From assembly GCA_030750975.1 (NCBI GenBank), contig JASMHC010000015.1, forward strand, positions 124,001 through 188,000: a DNA stretch of 64,000 bases, written 5' to 3'. Positions within the stretch are counted from its first letter, which is position 1, and each line of letters opens with the position of its first letter. This DNA is from Paracoccaceae bacterium (lineage in GTDB: Bacteria > Pseudomonadota > Alphaproteobacteria > Rhodobacterales > Rhodobacteraceae). Below are positions 53,500 through 61,698 of the stretch, piece by piece. A program made the translations under genes and the position numbers. The notes under the pieces were generated by a model, which saw nothing but the letters and a program-made list of their open reading frames with translations, was not told the origin of the DNA and made no database searches.

Positions 53500-53967
53500 A
53501 TGGCCGATCCCGAAAAGACGAAACAGACCGCGCCCAAGGTGATTGACCCCACGCTGAACCGTTTCATGGGGTATCACATGAAACGGGCGTTCAACGTGGT
53601 GCAATCGGACCTTGGTAAAACTCTGAAGCCGCTTGATCTGCGCATGCTGACATTTACAGCCCTGTCGCTGATCCGCGACAATCCCGGGCTAAGCCAGTCG
53701 CAACTGGCGGATGCCATGGATATCGAGCGCCCGAACATGGTGGTGATCATTGACGAGCTTGAACGGCGTGACCTGATCCGGCGCGACCGTGTGCCAACCG
53801 ACCGGCGGGCCTATGCGCTGACGATCACGTTGGCAGGCCGGCGCCTGTGCGACAGGGCCATTGCCGCCATCGAAGCACATGAGGCCCGCGTGTTCGCCGG
53901 ACTTGATCCCGACACCCGCGCCTTGATGATCGGCGGGCTGTCCCTGATCCGCAGCTTCGACAGTTAA
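53500..53967 (+). CDS. MarR-family regulator, CouR-like
   Basis: A 155-residue winged-helix protein from the ATG at 53500, 4 bp after the crotonase stop. The HTH SQSQLADAMDIERPNMVVII and wing RRDRVPTDRRAYALTIT are clear. In Rhodopseudomonas the MarR protein CouR, which senses p-coumaroyl-CoA, sits with the coumarate genes; this arrangement is similar. It probably represses its own operon through the dyad at 52683-52713. Confidence 0.85.
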   Translation: MADPEKTKQTAPKVIDPTLNRFMGYHMKRAFNVVQSDLGKTLKPLDLRMLTFTALSLIRDNPGLSQSQLADAMDIERPNMVVIIDELERRDLIRRDRVPTDRRAYALTITLAGRRLCDRAIAAIEAHEARVFAGLDPDTRALMIGGLSLIRSFDS

Positions 53968-53981
53968 AGGAAAACCCGACA

Positions 53982-54854
53982 ATGGTTGATATCTCATCCG
54001 TCCGCGCCATCGACATTCACACCCATGCCGAGGAACCCTGCGGGTGTCATCCGGATGACGGGTATGACGATCTTCAGGCGGCGATGGCCCGGTATTTTGG
54101 GGCCAAAGTGGTCCAGCCGACCATTGACCAGACAGCCGCCAAGTTCCGTGAACAGAACGTGGCGGCGGTGATTTTTCCCGTCGATGCGGAACGCGAAACC
54201 GGGTATCGCCGCTTTTCCAATGACGAGGTGATCGAGCAGGTCAGGCGCAACAGCGATATCCTGATCCCCTTTGCCTCAATCGATCCGTGGAAGGGCAAAA
54301 TGGCGGTGCGCGAGGCGCGGCGTCTGATCGAGGATCACGGCATCAAGGGCTTCAAGTTCCACCCGACCATGCAGGGCTTCTGGCCGAATGACCGGATGGC
54401 CTATCCGTTTTACGAAGTGCTGGCCGAACATGGCTGTATCGCGCTGTTTCATACGGGACAGACGGGCGTAGGCTCGGGCATGCCGGGGGGCAACGGGATG
54501 CGGTTGAAATACTCGAACCCGATGGTGATTGACGATGTGGCGGTGGATTTTCCCGATCTGAAAATCATCCTCGCCCACCCGTCTTTCCCGTGGCAGGAAG
54601 AGGCCCTTGCCGTCGCGCAGCACAAGCCGAATGTCTATATCGACCTTTCCGGCTGGTCGCCGAAATATTTTCCGCCAATTCTGGTGCGATATTGCAACTC
54701 GATCCTGCGCAAGAAGGTGCTGTTCGGATCCGACTGGCCGATGATCACGCCGGAACGCTGGTTGGACGATTTCGCCAAGATCGACATCAAGGACGAATTG
54801 CGCGAGGACATCATCAAGAACAACGCGGCGCGGTTGCTGGGGTTGATGGATTGA
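53982..54854 (+). CDS. Amidohydrolase-superfamily hydrolase, CouO-like
   Basis: A 290-residue metal-dependent TIM-barrel protein (amidohydrolase 2 family): AIDIHTHAEEP with the metal His pair at ~residues 11-13, GFKFHPTMQGFWPND, IALFHTGQTG, IILAHPSFPW and the Asp in VLFGSDWPM. It resembles hydrolases annotated as 4-hydroxyphenyl-beta-ketoacyl-CoA hydrolase (CouO), the step that cleaves the beta-ketoacyl-CoA from coumarate. Last gene of the operon; a decarboxylase activity is the alternative for this superfamily. Confidence 0.82.
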   Translation: MVDISSVRAIDIHTHAEEPCGCHPDDGYDDLQAAMARYFGAKVVQPTIDQTAAKFREQNVAAVIFPVDAERETGYRRFSNDEVIEQVRRNSDILIPFASIDPWKGKMAVREARRLIEDHGIKGFKFHPTMQGFWPNDRMAYPFYEVLAEHGCIALFHTGQTGVGSGMPGGNGMRLKYSNPMVIDDVAVDFPDLKIILAHPSFPWQEEALAVAQHKPNVYIDLSGWSPKYFPPILVRYCNSILRKKVLFGSDWPMITPERWLDDFAKIDIKDELREDIIKNNAARLLGLMD

Positions 54855-54945
54855 AGCCCGCCCGCTTGTCCGACCCGCTTGCTGAAAACAATCATCCGGC
54901 CAAAAGCGGTATTGTTGCGCCTTTCGCAAGCCATCGCCCCCTCTG

Positions 54946-54970
54946 ACCCCGCCGGCTTGGGTGCGGGGCT
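54946..54970 (+). terminator. Possible terminator after the amidohydrolase operon
   Basis: Inverted repeat CCCCGC-CGGCTTGGGT-GCGGGG followed by CTTGTC; about 90 bp past the amidohydrolase stop. The T run is poor, so this is a weak call. Confidence 0.4.
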
Positions 54971-55027
54971 TGTCAGATATCGGCTTCTCGGTCACAAAAC
55001 AGGGTAATCCAATGGGTGGCGGGTAAA

Positions 55028-55942
55028 ATGGTTAAGTGCGAAATCTGCGGGTCTTCCGATTTTGAAAACTGGTATTCCGGCGGCGTGGTTCGCGGAAACT
55101 GGCAAAAAGGCGAAGCCTGGGATGTCATCCGCTGCCGGACCTGCCGCCACGGAGTGATCCACCCGGCGCCAACGGCGGAAAAGCTGAACGAATATTATTC
55201 CGCCGGATACGACCCTTACGACTCGGATCATGGTCTGGCCGAAGATATGGCGGCCGTCGTCCGCGCTGCGAAAGCCACCGGCGAATACCGGTATGTCCGC
55301 ATCGCCCCCGGAATGCGCATTCTGGATGTCGGCTGTGGCGGGGGGTCCTTTCTTGCGGTATGCCGTGCGCTTGGGGCCGACATTTTCGGTGTCGAACCCT
55401 CGGATGATGGTGTGGCGACCTGCCAAAAGGCCGGAATACCGGTGTTCCACGGCAATCTGACCGCATTTCTGGACAGCACCGACCAGACATTCGATCTGAT
55501 CACCACCAACCACGTGGTTGAACACCATCCCGAACCCACAGCCCTGATCCACGAAATGACAACCCTGCTGGCCCCCGATGGCGAAATCTATATCGCCGTC
55601 CCGAACGCCGATTGCTTTTTTTCGCGCAAATTGAAGGCCCGGTGGCACAGCTCGGATCTGCCGGTTCATTTGCAGCATTTCTCGGAACCGTCGCTTCGCC
55701 GATTGGTCGAAGGGTCCGGCCTGACGATCAAAAGCCTGAGAACGATCTCGGAAAATTCGTTGCCAAACTCGGCGGCGCAATACCTGCGCGCGGCCTTCAT
55801 GATCCCGCAGCGGCTTAGCCTTGCGCTGGCTGGTGGCGCCCTGCGCCGCGACGGATGGCTGGGGCAACGCATTGATAACAGCGGTCAGGGCGAAGCGCTG
55901 GTGCTGATCGCAGGCCGAGACGATGGGGGAAACCGCGCTTGA
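55028..55942 (+). CDS. Class I SAM-dependent methyltransferase with N-terminal zinc ribbon
   Basis: About 304 residues from the ATG at 55028 (a GTG at 55016 would add four). The N-terminus has a four-Cys zinc site, CEIC (4-7) and CRTC (36-39), then a class I methyltransferase with LDVGCGGGSF near residue 98, FGVEPSDDGV and DLITTNHVVEHH. This pattern is typical of sugar- or glycan-modifying methyltransferases in polysaccharide clusters. Its stop overlaps the TTG start of a sulfotransferase gene, so the two probably modify the same glycan. Confidence 0.85.
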   Translation: MVKCEICGSSDFENWYSGGVVRGNWQKGEAWDVIRCRTCRHGVIHPAPTAEKLNEYYSAGYDPYDSDHGLAEDMAAVVRAAKATGEYRYVRIAPGMRILDVGCGGGSFLAVCRALGADIFGVEPSDDGVATCQKAGIPVFHGNLTAFLDSTDQTFDLITTNHVVEHHPEPTALIHEMTTLLAPDGEIYIAVPNADCFFSRKLKARWHSSDLPVHLQHFSEPSLRRLVEGSGLTIKSLRTISENSLPNSAAQYLRAAFMIPQRLSLALAGGALRRDGWLGQRIDNSGQGEALVLIAGRDDGGNRA

Positions 55943-56769
55943 CGCCGGGTTTCATCATCATTGGCGCGATGAAATCCGCCACCTCGACCGTGACCGCCTA
56001 TTTCGAGGATCACCCCGCGGTGTTCATGATCCCCGGGTTCGAGCCGAATTTCTTTTGCGACAGCGATGTCCATGCGAAAGGCACGGGCTGGTATGACAGC
56101 CATTTCGCCGCAAACACGGCGGGCTTGCTGGCGGGGGAAGGATCAAACTATTACGCCGCGCGCGACATGTTTCCCGATACGGCAGAGCGGATGGCGGCCT
56201 ATAACCCCGAGCTTAAGCTGATCTACATGGTGCGGCATCCGCTGGAACGTATCGTATCATCCTGGATCCAATACCGCTCGGACAATGGCGACGCCATTCC
56301 GCCAACCATCGACAAGGCCGTCCGGCAAAACCCGGCAATGTTCGTCGGGCAAAGCCTGTACTGGTACAATCTTCAGCCCTTTTTCGAACGCTTCCCCAGA
56401 AAGAATATCTTTATCGGCTTCATGGAAGACCTGTCGCGCGATGCAGACGCTTTCTTTGCCGACCTCTGCGCCTTCCTTGGCGTGCCACCCGCAAATGTCG
56501 CGCGGGCGCACCAAAATCCAAGCGCGGGCAAGAAAGTCCCTGGCAAAATGTATTCAGCCGTAAACCGTGTGCCGTTTTCCGGCCTGGCGAAACGGGTGTT
56601 GCCTGACAGGCTGAAAGGGGCGGTGAAAAACACCGTGCTCAGCACATCCGCCCGCAATGTTGCCGGATTTTCAGACGAGCTTCGCAACGCGCTGGTTGAA
56701 CAGATTGCCCCGGACGCCGAAGCCCTGCTGGCCTATTGCGGCAAGCCCAGGGATTTTTGGACGTTCTAA
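55939..56769 (+). CDS. PAPS-dependent sulfotransferase
   Basis: A 276-residue sulfotransferase. The 5'-phosphosulfate loop GAMKSATSTV is within the first 20 residues and the 3'-phosphate site RHPLERIVSSWIQY near residue 95. The loop is so close to the N-terminus that the start must be the TTG at 55939, which overlaps the TGA of the methyltransferase gene (TTGA). It transfers sulfate from PAPS to a carbohydrate or lipid hydroxyl; sulfated exopolysaccharides are common in marine bacteria. Convergent with the SDR gene (4-bp overlap of stops). Confidence 0.86.
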   Translation: MTPGFIIIGAMKSATSTVTAYFEDHPAVFMIPGFEPNFFCDSDVHAKGTGWYDSHFAANTAGLLAGEGSNYYAARDMFPDTAERMAAYNPELKLIYMVRHPLERIVSSWIQYRSDNGDAIPPTIDKAVRQNPAMFVGQSLYWYNLQPFFERFPRKNIFIGFMEDLSRDADAFFADLCAFLGVPPANVARAHQNPSAGKKVPGKMYSAVNRVPFSGLAKRVLPDRLKGAVKNTVLSTSARNVAGFSDELRNALVEQIAPDAEALLAYCGKPRDFWTF

Positions 56770-57464
56770 AGGCTGCGGGTCGCGCCCCCGTCAACACGCA
56801 AGGACTGGCCCGTGACAAAGCTGGAATCATCGGTCAGCAGAAAGGCCGCTGCCTTGGCTTGCTCTTCCACCGTGCCGATCCGGTTCATCGCCGCCATATC
56901 CGCGAATTTCTCGACTGCCAGACTGTTGGTAAAACCCGGCTGAAGACAGTTCATGCGAATATTCGCGGGGCCGTAGCGATCCGAATACAGCTTTGAAAAA
57001 CTGGTCACTGCCGCGCGATACACGCTGGATGTCGGGAACATCAGCATCGGCTCCAACGCCGAAAACCCCGTCAGGTTCACGATCGAGCCGCCGCCCTGCG
57101 CCTCCATCACGGGGGTCAGCAATTTGGCCAGCCGGATCACCGGCTTCAGCACGCCCTCATGGCCGATATCCCAATTCTCGTCAGTGATGTCCAAAAGGTC
57201 TCCTTTCGGGGGGCCGCCGACATTGATCAGACAGGCATCCACCCGTCCATAGCTGGCCATCGCCAGATCAAATATCGCCTGCGTGTCGGCCGCATTCTCG
57301 GCCACGCCGCGATGGGCCACACCGCCAAGTTCCTTTGCCAGCTTTTCACAACTGTCCGAGGGCGACATGATCGCCAGCCTGTACCCCCGGCCATGCATCT
57401 CGCGCGCAATCGCGGCCCCCATGCCACGGCCACCGCCAACTATAAGACAGCTCTTGTCCGACAT
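56766..57464 (-). CDS. SDR-family protein lacking the catalytic lysine
   Basis: About 232 residues from the ATG at 57464, which has CGGAG upstream; a GTG at 57482 overlapping the proV stop would add six. It has a Rossmann motif GGGRGMGAAIA, an NVGGPPKG segment in place of NNAG, a Ser in NLTGFSA and a Tyr in SSVYRAAV. The Lys of YxxxK is Val. A C-terminal GQSLRVDGG closes the fold. Enzyme activity is doubtful; a divergent SDR or binding protein is possible. Last gene of the carnitine-type operon. Confidence 0.8.
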   Translation of the reverse strand: MSDKSCLIVGGGRGMGAAIAREMHGRGYRLAIMSPSDSCEKLAKELGGVAHRGVAENAADTQAIFDLAMASYGRVDACLINVGGPPKGDLLDITDENWDIGHEGVLKPVIRLAKLLTPVMEAQGGGSIVNLTGFSALEPMLMFPTSSVYRAAVTSFSKLYSDRYGPANIRMNCLQPGFTNSLAVEKFADMAAMNRIGTVEEQAKAAAFLLTDDSSFVTGQSLRVDGGATRSL

Positions 57465-57478
57465 CGTATTCTCCGTGT

Positions 57479-58510
57479 TCACTTCGTTCCGGAAGCTCTG
57501 GGAACCAAGGCCCGTACCAGATCGACCATTTCCACCAGCCCGATCGCCTGACCGTCTTCCACCACCCGATAGGACTTTGTGGTGTCGCCGCCGGACAATG
57601 CAATGATCTTTTCAAGATTGCTTTTTGCGTCGACATCCCCGTCGATTTTCACTTCAGCCGCCAGCGGTTTCATGACCGAGCGCACGCGCAATACGCGCGC
57701 ACGGTTAATGTCGCTGACAAAATCCTCGATATACGGATCATTCGGATTAAGCAGGATGTGCTGCGGTTCGCCTTGCTGCACGACAGCGCCGTCTTTCAGG
57801 ATCACAAGGTGGTCGGCCAGCTTAAGCGCCTCGTCCAGATCGTGAGTGATGAAGATGATCGTCTTGTGAAGCTCTTTCTGAAGTTCCAGAAGCAGGTTTT
57901 GCATGTCCGTTCGGATCAGAGGGTCAAGCGCCGAGAACGCCTCGTCCATGAGCATGATATCGGTGTTGGCCGTCAGTGCCCGCGCAATGCCGACGCGCTG
58001 CTGCATCCCGCCTGACAATTGCGACGGGAACCTGTCTTCAAATCCATCCAGCCCGACGCGATTTAACCATTTGCGGGCTTCGCGATCCATTTCGGATTGC
58101 TCTCGGCCCTGAATGGAAAGCGGCATTTCGGCGTTTTGCAGAACCGTTTTATGTGGCAACAGCGCGAATTTCTGAAAGACCATCGACATCATTTTGCGCC
58201 GCAACTCGCGCAGGTCAGACGGACCCAACTGCATAACATCCTGCCCATCGACAAGAATTTCGCCCGCCGTGGGGTCGATCAGCCGGTTCAGATGGCGGAT
58301 CAGGGTCGATTTGCCAGAGCCTGAAAGCCCCATAATCACCGTGATCTCGCCCGACTGCATTTCCACATTGATGTCTTCAAGCCCAAGCACATGCTGGTGT
58401 TGTTCCAGCAATTCCGGCTTGGTCAGGCCATTCCTGACCTTGTCGACCATGGCTTTGTCGTTTGGGCCGAAGATCTTATAGAGGCCGCGGATGGATACTT
58501 TTGCTGTCAT
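57479..58510 (-). CDS. Glycine betaine/carnitine-type ABC transporter ATPase (ProV-like)
   Basis: A 343-residue ATPase from the ATG at 58510 (GAGGGG upstream): Walker A GLSGSGKST, signature LSGGMQQR, Walker B IMLMDEAFSALDP, switch His in FITHDLDEA. The C-terminal ~75 residues after ~260 look like a shortened CBS-type domain, with ARVLRVRSVMKP and AIGLVEMVDLVRAL. It belongs to the ProV/OpuAA group. Together with the ProW- and ProX-type proteins it imports a quaternary amine, probably carnitine or betaine given the catabolic genes upstream. Confidence 0.92.
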   Translation of the reverse strand: MTAKVSIRGLYKIFGPNDKAMVDKVRNGLTKPELLEQHQHVLGLEDINVEMQSGEITVIMGLSGSGKSTLIRHLNRLIDPTAGEILVDGQDVMQLGPSDLRELRRKMMSMVFQKFALLPHKTVLQNAEMPLSIQGREQSEMDREARKWLNRVGLDGFEDRFPSQLSGGMQQRVGIARALTANTDIMLMDEAFSALDPLIRTDMQNLLLELQKELHKTIIFITHDLDEALKLADHLVILKDGAVVQQGEPQHILLNPNDPYIEDFVSDINRARVLRVRSVMKPLAAEVKIDGDVDAKSNLEKIIALSGGDTTKSYRVVEDGQAIGLVEMVDLVRALVPRASGTK

Positions 58511-58521
58511 CTTCTGGCCCC

Positions 58522-59556
58522 TCAATGCGTGTTGCGCTGTTTATCAACACGCGCCAAGGCCGCTTTGGATACACGGTCAAGAATGACGGCCAGCAGCACG
58601 ATGCCAAGACCAGCCACAATGCCCACGCCCAGTTCGAGGTTTCGAATGCCGCGCAGGACAAGCACACCCAGCCCTGGAGCCGAAACCAGCGAGGCGATCA
58701 CGACCATGGCAAGGCTCATCATGATGGTCTGGTTCACACCGGCCATTATGTTGGGCAATGCCAAAGGCAGCTCTACGCGAACCAGCTTTTGCCGGTTGGT
58801 CATGCCAAAGGCGTTGGCGGCCTCGATCACGTCCTTGTCCACCAGCCTGATGCCGAGGTCCGTCAACCGGATCACCGGTACGATGGCGTAAAGGATGATG
58901 GCAATGCCGAAAAGCTTCGATTCCGTCACGGAAAACAGGAAGATTAGCGGGATCAGGTAAACGAATGTCGGAAGCGTCTGCAAAAGATCGAGGATCGGCA
59001 CGATCATACGCTGCGCGGTATCGGATTTAGACATGCCGATCCCTATCGGGACACCAAAACCGACACTGAGACCGGTACAGACAAAGACAATCGCAAGGGT
59101 CTGCATGGCGACGTTATAGTGGTCGATGGCCGCGAAGAAGAACAACACGAAGGCCACAAAAAGCGTCACTCCGCGGGATTTGCTGACGAACCACGACACA
59201 AGGATCAACAATGGCATCATGAACCACCACGGCGCGGTTTCGAACACCCACAACGCCCCGTCCAGCATCCAGCTAAGGGGTTGCGTCAGCGGGTCCAGAA
59301 CGAATTTCAGCTGGCCACGAATGGCGAGGAAACCTTGCTCGATACCTTCGGTAAGGTCGCGGGTCTGGCCGATTCTGGCGCAGGCCTCATTCAGGGTATC
59401 CAATGACGGGAAAGGCAGGACCGGACCCGTTGCCTCTTCAGAGCCACCACTGGCTTGCGCCAGCAATTGCGCCATGGACATAGGTGCCTCGGTTTTATCC
59501 GCATCGCACCACTCTCGCAGGCCGAGCGCGTCGAACAAGCCTTCGTATCGGGCCAT
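58522..59556 (-). CDS. Glycine betaine/carnitine-type ABC permease (ProW-like)
   Basis: A 344-residue inner-membrane permease. A soluble N-terminal region of ~90 residues precedes about eight helices and the EAA-type loop DVIEAANAFGMTNRQKL. Segments LLQTLPTFVYLIPLIF and GIGMSKSDTAQRMI match ProW/OpuAB. Gap of 11 bp to the ATPase gene. Confidence 0.92.
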   Translation of the reverse strand: MARYEGLFDALGLREWCDADKTEAPMSMAQLLAQASGGSEEATGPVLPFPSLDTLNEACARIGQTRDLTEGIEQGFLAIRGQLKFVLDPLTQPLSWMLDGALWVFETAPWWFMMPLLILVSWFVSKSRGVTLFVAFVLFFFAAIDHYNVAMQTLAIVFVCTGLSVGFGVPIGIGMSKSDTAQRMIVPILDLLQTLPTFVYLIPLIFLFSVTESKLFGIAIILYAIVPVIRLTDLGIRLVDKDVIEAANAFGMTNRQKLVRVELPLALPNIMAGVNQTIMMSLAMVVIASLVSAPGLGVLVLRGIRNLELGVGIVAGLGIVLLAVILDRVSKAALARVDKQRNTH

Positions 59557-59609
59557 AGATCCCCCAATTACCCGTTCATCGGGTTTTGTTTATTGGCTTT
59601 CTAAGCAAA

Positions 59610-59637
59610 GCCGCGCCGGAAGTGTGTCCGGCGCGGC
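59610..59637 (-). promoter_or_regulatory. Intercistronic hairpin between proX- and proW-type genes
   Basis: A perfect 11-bp stem GCCGCGCCGGA/TCCGGCGCGGC with a 6-base loop, in the 97-bp gap after the binding-protein gene. On the minus strand it is followed by TTTGCTT, a poor T run. Likely a partial terminator or RNA stabiliser that sets higher levels of the binding protein than of the permease. Confidence 0.7.
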
Positions 59638-59653
59638 CATGTCTGTCAAAGGC

Positions 59654-60622
59654 TTATTGAAGCAGTGCCGCCAGCTTGCCGCGCGCTTCATCGTTCAGCC
59701 AGCTACCCCAGACGTCCTTATAGTTGGTCAGGAAGTAAACCGCTGCTTCTTCATAGGACGCATTGTTGCTGTCCTGCCAGGCCAGAACCTCGTTCATCTG
59801 AACGTTGGTGAACTGAACATTGCGCATCAATTCAGCGATTTCCGGCTCTTCATCGGCAAAGCTGGTGGTTGCAACGGTCAGAACGATTGCTGTCGGGTAC
59901 GAAGACATGGCGGGTGTCTCGCAATCGTCTCTTACATTACAGTTATGCGCCTCTTCGTTATACGGACCCATATCGACCTGCGCCATCGGGTAGGATCCCA
60001 GAACGCTGGTCGGCGCCCAGTAGTATCCGAACCAGGGGGCCTTGTCCTCATACGCGGCGGCAATTGCCGTAGCCAGGGTTTCGCCCGATCCGTGCTGGAA
60101 CCGTTCGATACCGGCCTCTAACAGTCCCGAGGCTTTCAGGTTCGAGTTGTTGGTGAAGTTACAGCCCCATCCATCCGGACAGTCGTGGAATCGTCCGCCA
60201 ACCAGTTCCGGATTGGCCTTGATGCCCTCGATGGTGGTCAGCTCTGGGTATTCATCGGCCAGATACTGCGGAATCCACCAGCCCTCGACCCCGCCGTCAA
60301 CCAGCACGTTTGCCAGTTCAACCACTTTGCCTTGCTCTTTCAGATCAAAATAGGCAGGCGTATACGCCGCCCAAAGCTCGGTCACGATGTCCGGCTCGCC
60401 GGTTTCCGCCAGCGACGCCACCGCGGGGGTTGTCGATGACGGAACCAGCTGCACGGTACATCCATAGCCCTGTTCCATCAGGAATTTGGACACATAGGTC
60501 ACAACGGCGGACGACGCCCAATCCATTTCGGTGATCGAGACCTCTGAGCAATCGGCTTTCGCGCTTGTCGTGCCAAAGCCCAGCGCCATCGCGGCGACGG
60601 CAATTAGATGTTTCAGTTTCAT
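59654..60622 (-). CDS. Quaternary amine ABC transporter binding protein (ProX/OpuAC type)
   Basis: A 322-residue secreted protein with signal peptide (HLIAVAAMALGFGTTSAKA, cut near residue 23). The mature part has TEMDWASSAVVTYVS, PDIVTELWAAYTPAYF, VEGWWIPQYLAD and WFGYYWAPTSVLG, supplying the Trp/Tyr residues of the aromatic box that binds trimethylammonium groups. GGGAGAG lies before the ATG. Four Cys in the mature chain could form disulfides. Substrate is betaine, choline or carnitine; carnitine is favoured by neighbours. Confidence 0.9.
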   Translation of the reverse strand: MKLKHLIAVAAMALGFGTTSAKADCSEVSITEMDWASSAVVTYVSKFLMEQGYGCTVQLVPSSTTPAVASLAETGEPDIVTELWAAYTPAYFDLKEQGKVVELANVLVDGGVEGWWIPQYLADEYPELTTIEGIKANPELVGGRFHDCPDGWGCNFTNNSNLKASGLLEAGIERFQHGSGETLATAIAAAYEDKAPWFGYYWAPTSVLGSYPMAQVDMGPYNEEAHNCNVRDDCETPAMSSYPTAIVLTVATTSFADEEPEIAELMRNVQFTNVQMNEVLAWQDSNNASYEEAAVYFLTNYKDVWGSWLNDEARGKLAALLQ

Positions 60623-60759
60623 ATTTCTCTCCCTGTTACGGTTGCTGATACATTCTTGATTTTATTCATCTATTGGAATGTTGCAGACGCCATACATCTT
60701 AACACCCACTTTCCATATTGCAGCAGATTACCGACAAGTGAACGCTAAATTGCGTCGTT
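60623..60759 (-). promoter_or_regulatory. Likely transporter promoter region
   Basis: 137 bp between the carnitine-dehydrogenase-like gene and the binding-protein gene, A/T-rich compared with its surroundings. It is long enough for an extra promoter for the transporter genes, but I cannot fix -35/-10 boxes or an operator with confidence. Confidence 0.35.
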
Positions 60760-61698
60760 TCAGCCGTTATCCTGAAATAATCCCCGCGTGGATTTTCGCA
60801 TCGCGGTGATCAAGGCGTCTCTTTTCGCGGACAGTTCCGAATGGGAAAGACCCCCGGCCTCGTCTTTCACCCCTTTGATAAGAACCTGGGCGACATCCTG
60901 ATCCAGTTTGACCTGGCCAAGGTCATCCCACCAGCCGTTGAACGTGTCGCTGAAGTGATCGCAAAACGCTTCCAGCCCGCCTTCGCCGGCGCCGAGATTG
61001 AACAGCATTGTTGGACCCATTGCCGCCCATCGCAAACCCGGCCCGGCCCAAACGGCCTTGTCGACATCCTCGACCGAGGCAACGCCTTCGACAACCAGGC
61101 TGATCGCCTCGCGCCAGATCGCGGCTTGCAGGCGGTTGGCGACATGGCCGGATTTTTCCTTGTTCACGCGGATGGTGACTTTGCCCACGGCTTTATAGAA
61201 CCTTTCGGCCCCGTCCACGGCCGTAGGGTCGGTTTTGCCGTTGCCAAGGATTTCCACCAACGGGATCAGGTGCGGCGGGTTGAACGGATGCCCCAGCACG
61301 AAACGGGCGGGGTTGTTCCAGCCGCCCTGCATTTGGGACAGCATCAGACCCGAGGCGGAACTGGCAACAATCGCATCCGGTTTCAGAACCGGCTCAATCT
61401 CGGCAAAGGTGGCGTGTTTGATTGGCAGTCGCTCGGGCACGTTTTCCTGAATGAAATCCGCCCCATCGACGGCTTCGGCAGCGGTGCCGACGAAATTGAT
61501 TGCTTCTGCGTTGCCATTCTCGGTCAAGCCAAGCTCGGTCATCGTGGGCCATGCGGTCTCAATGAAATCGCGGACCCGTTGTTCCACATCCGCAGCAGGG
61601 TCAAACACCGTCACCGACCGGCCCGAGGCCAGAAAAAGCGCCGCCCAACTGGCGCCGATCACGCCGCCGCCCAGACAGGCCGTGTGTTGAAATTCCAT
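60760..61698 (-). CDS. L-carnitine dehydrogenase-like NAD-dependent dehydrogenase
   Basis: A 312-residue member of the 3-hydroxyacyl-CoA dehydrogenase superfamily: CLGGGVIGASWA for NAD+, FIQENVPERLPIKHATF with the catalytic Glu region, GHPFNPPHLIPLVE with the His, and GHVANRLQAAIWRE. This is the layout of carnitine 3-dehydrogenase; the thioesterase domain fused to it in some rhizobia is absent. With a BKACE gene at the head of the operon the reaction L-carnitine to 3-dehydrocarnitine makes sense. L-gulonate 3-dehydrogenase is the alternative. The start overlaps the SDR stop (TGATG). Confidence 0.83.
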   Translation of the reverse strand: MEFQHTACLGGGVIGASWAALFLASGRSVTVFDPAADVEQRVRDFIETAWPTMTELGLTENGNAEAINFVGTAAEAVDGADFIQENVPERLPIKHATFAEIEPVLKPDAIVASSASGLMLSQMQGGWNNPARFVLGHPFNPPHLIPLVEILGNGKTDPTAVDGAERFYKAVGKVTIRVNKEKSGHVANRLQAAIWREAISLVVEGVASVEDVDKAVWAGPGLRWAAMGPTMLFNLGAGEGGLEAFCDHFSDTFNGWWDDLGQVKLDQDVAQVLIKGVKDEAGGLSHSELSAKRDALITAMRKSTRGLFQDNG

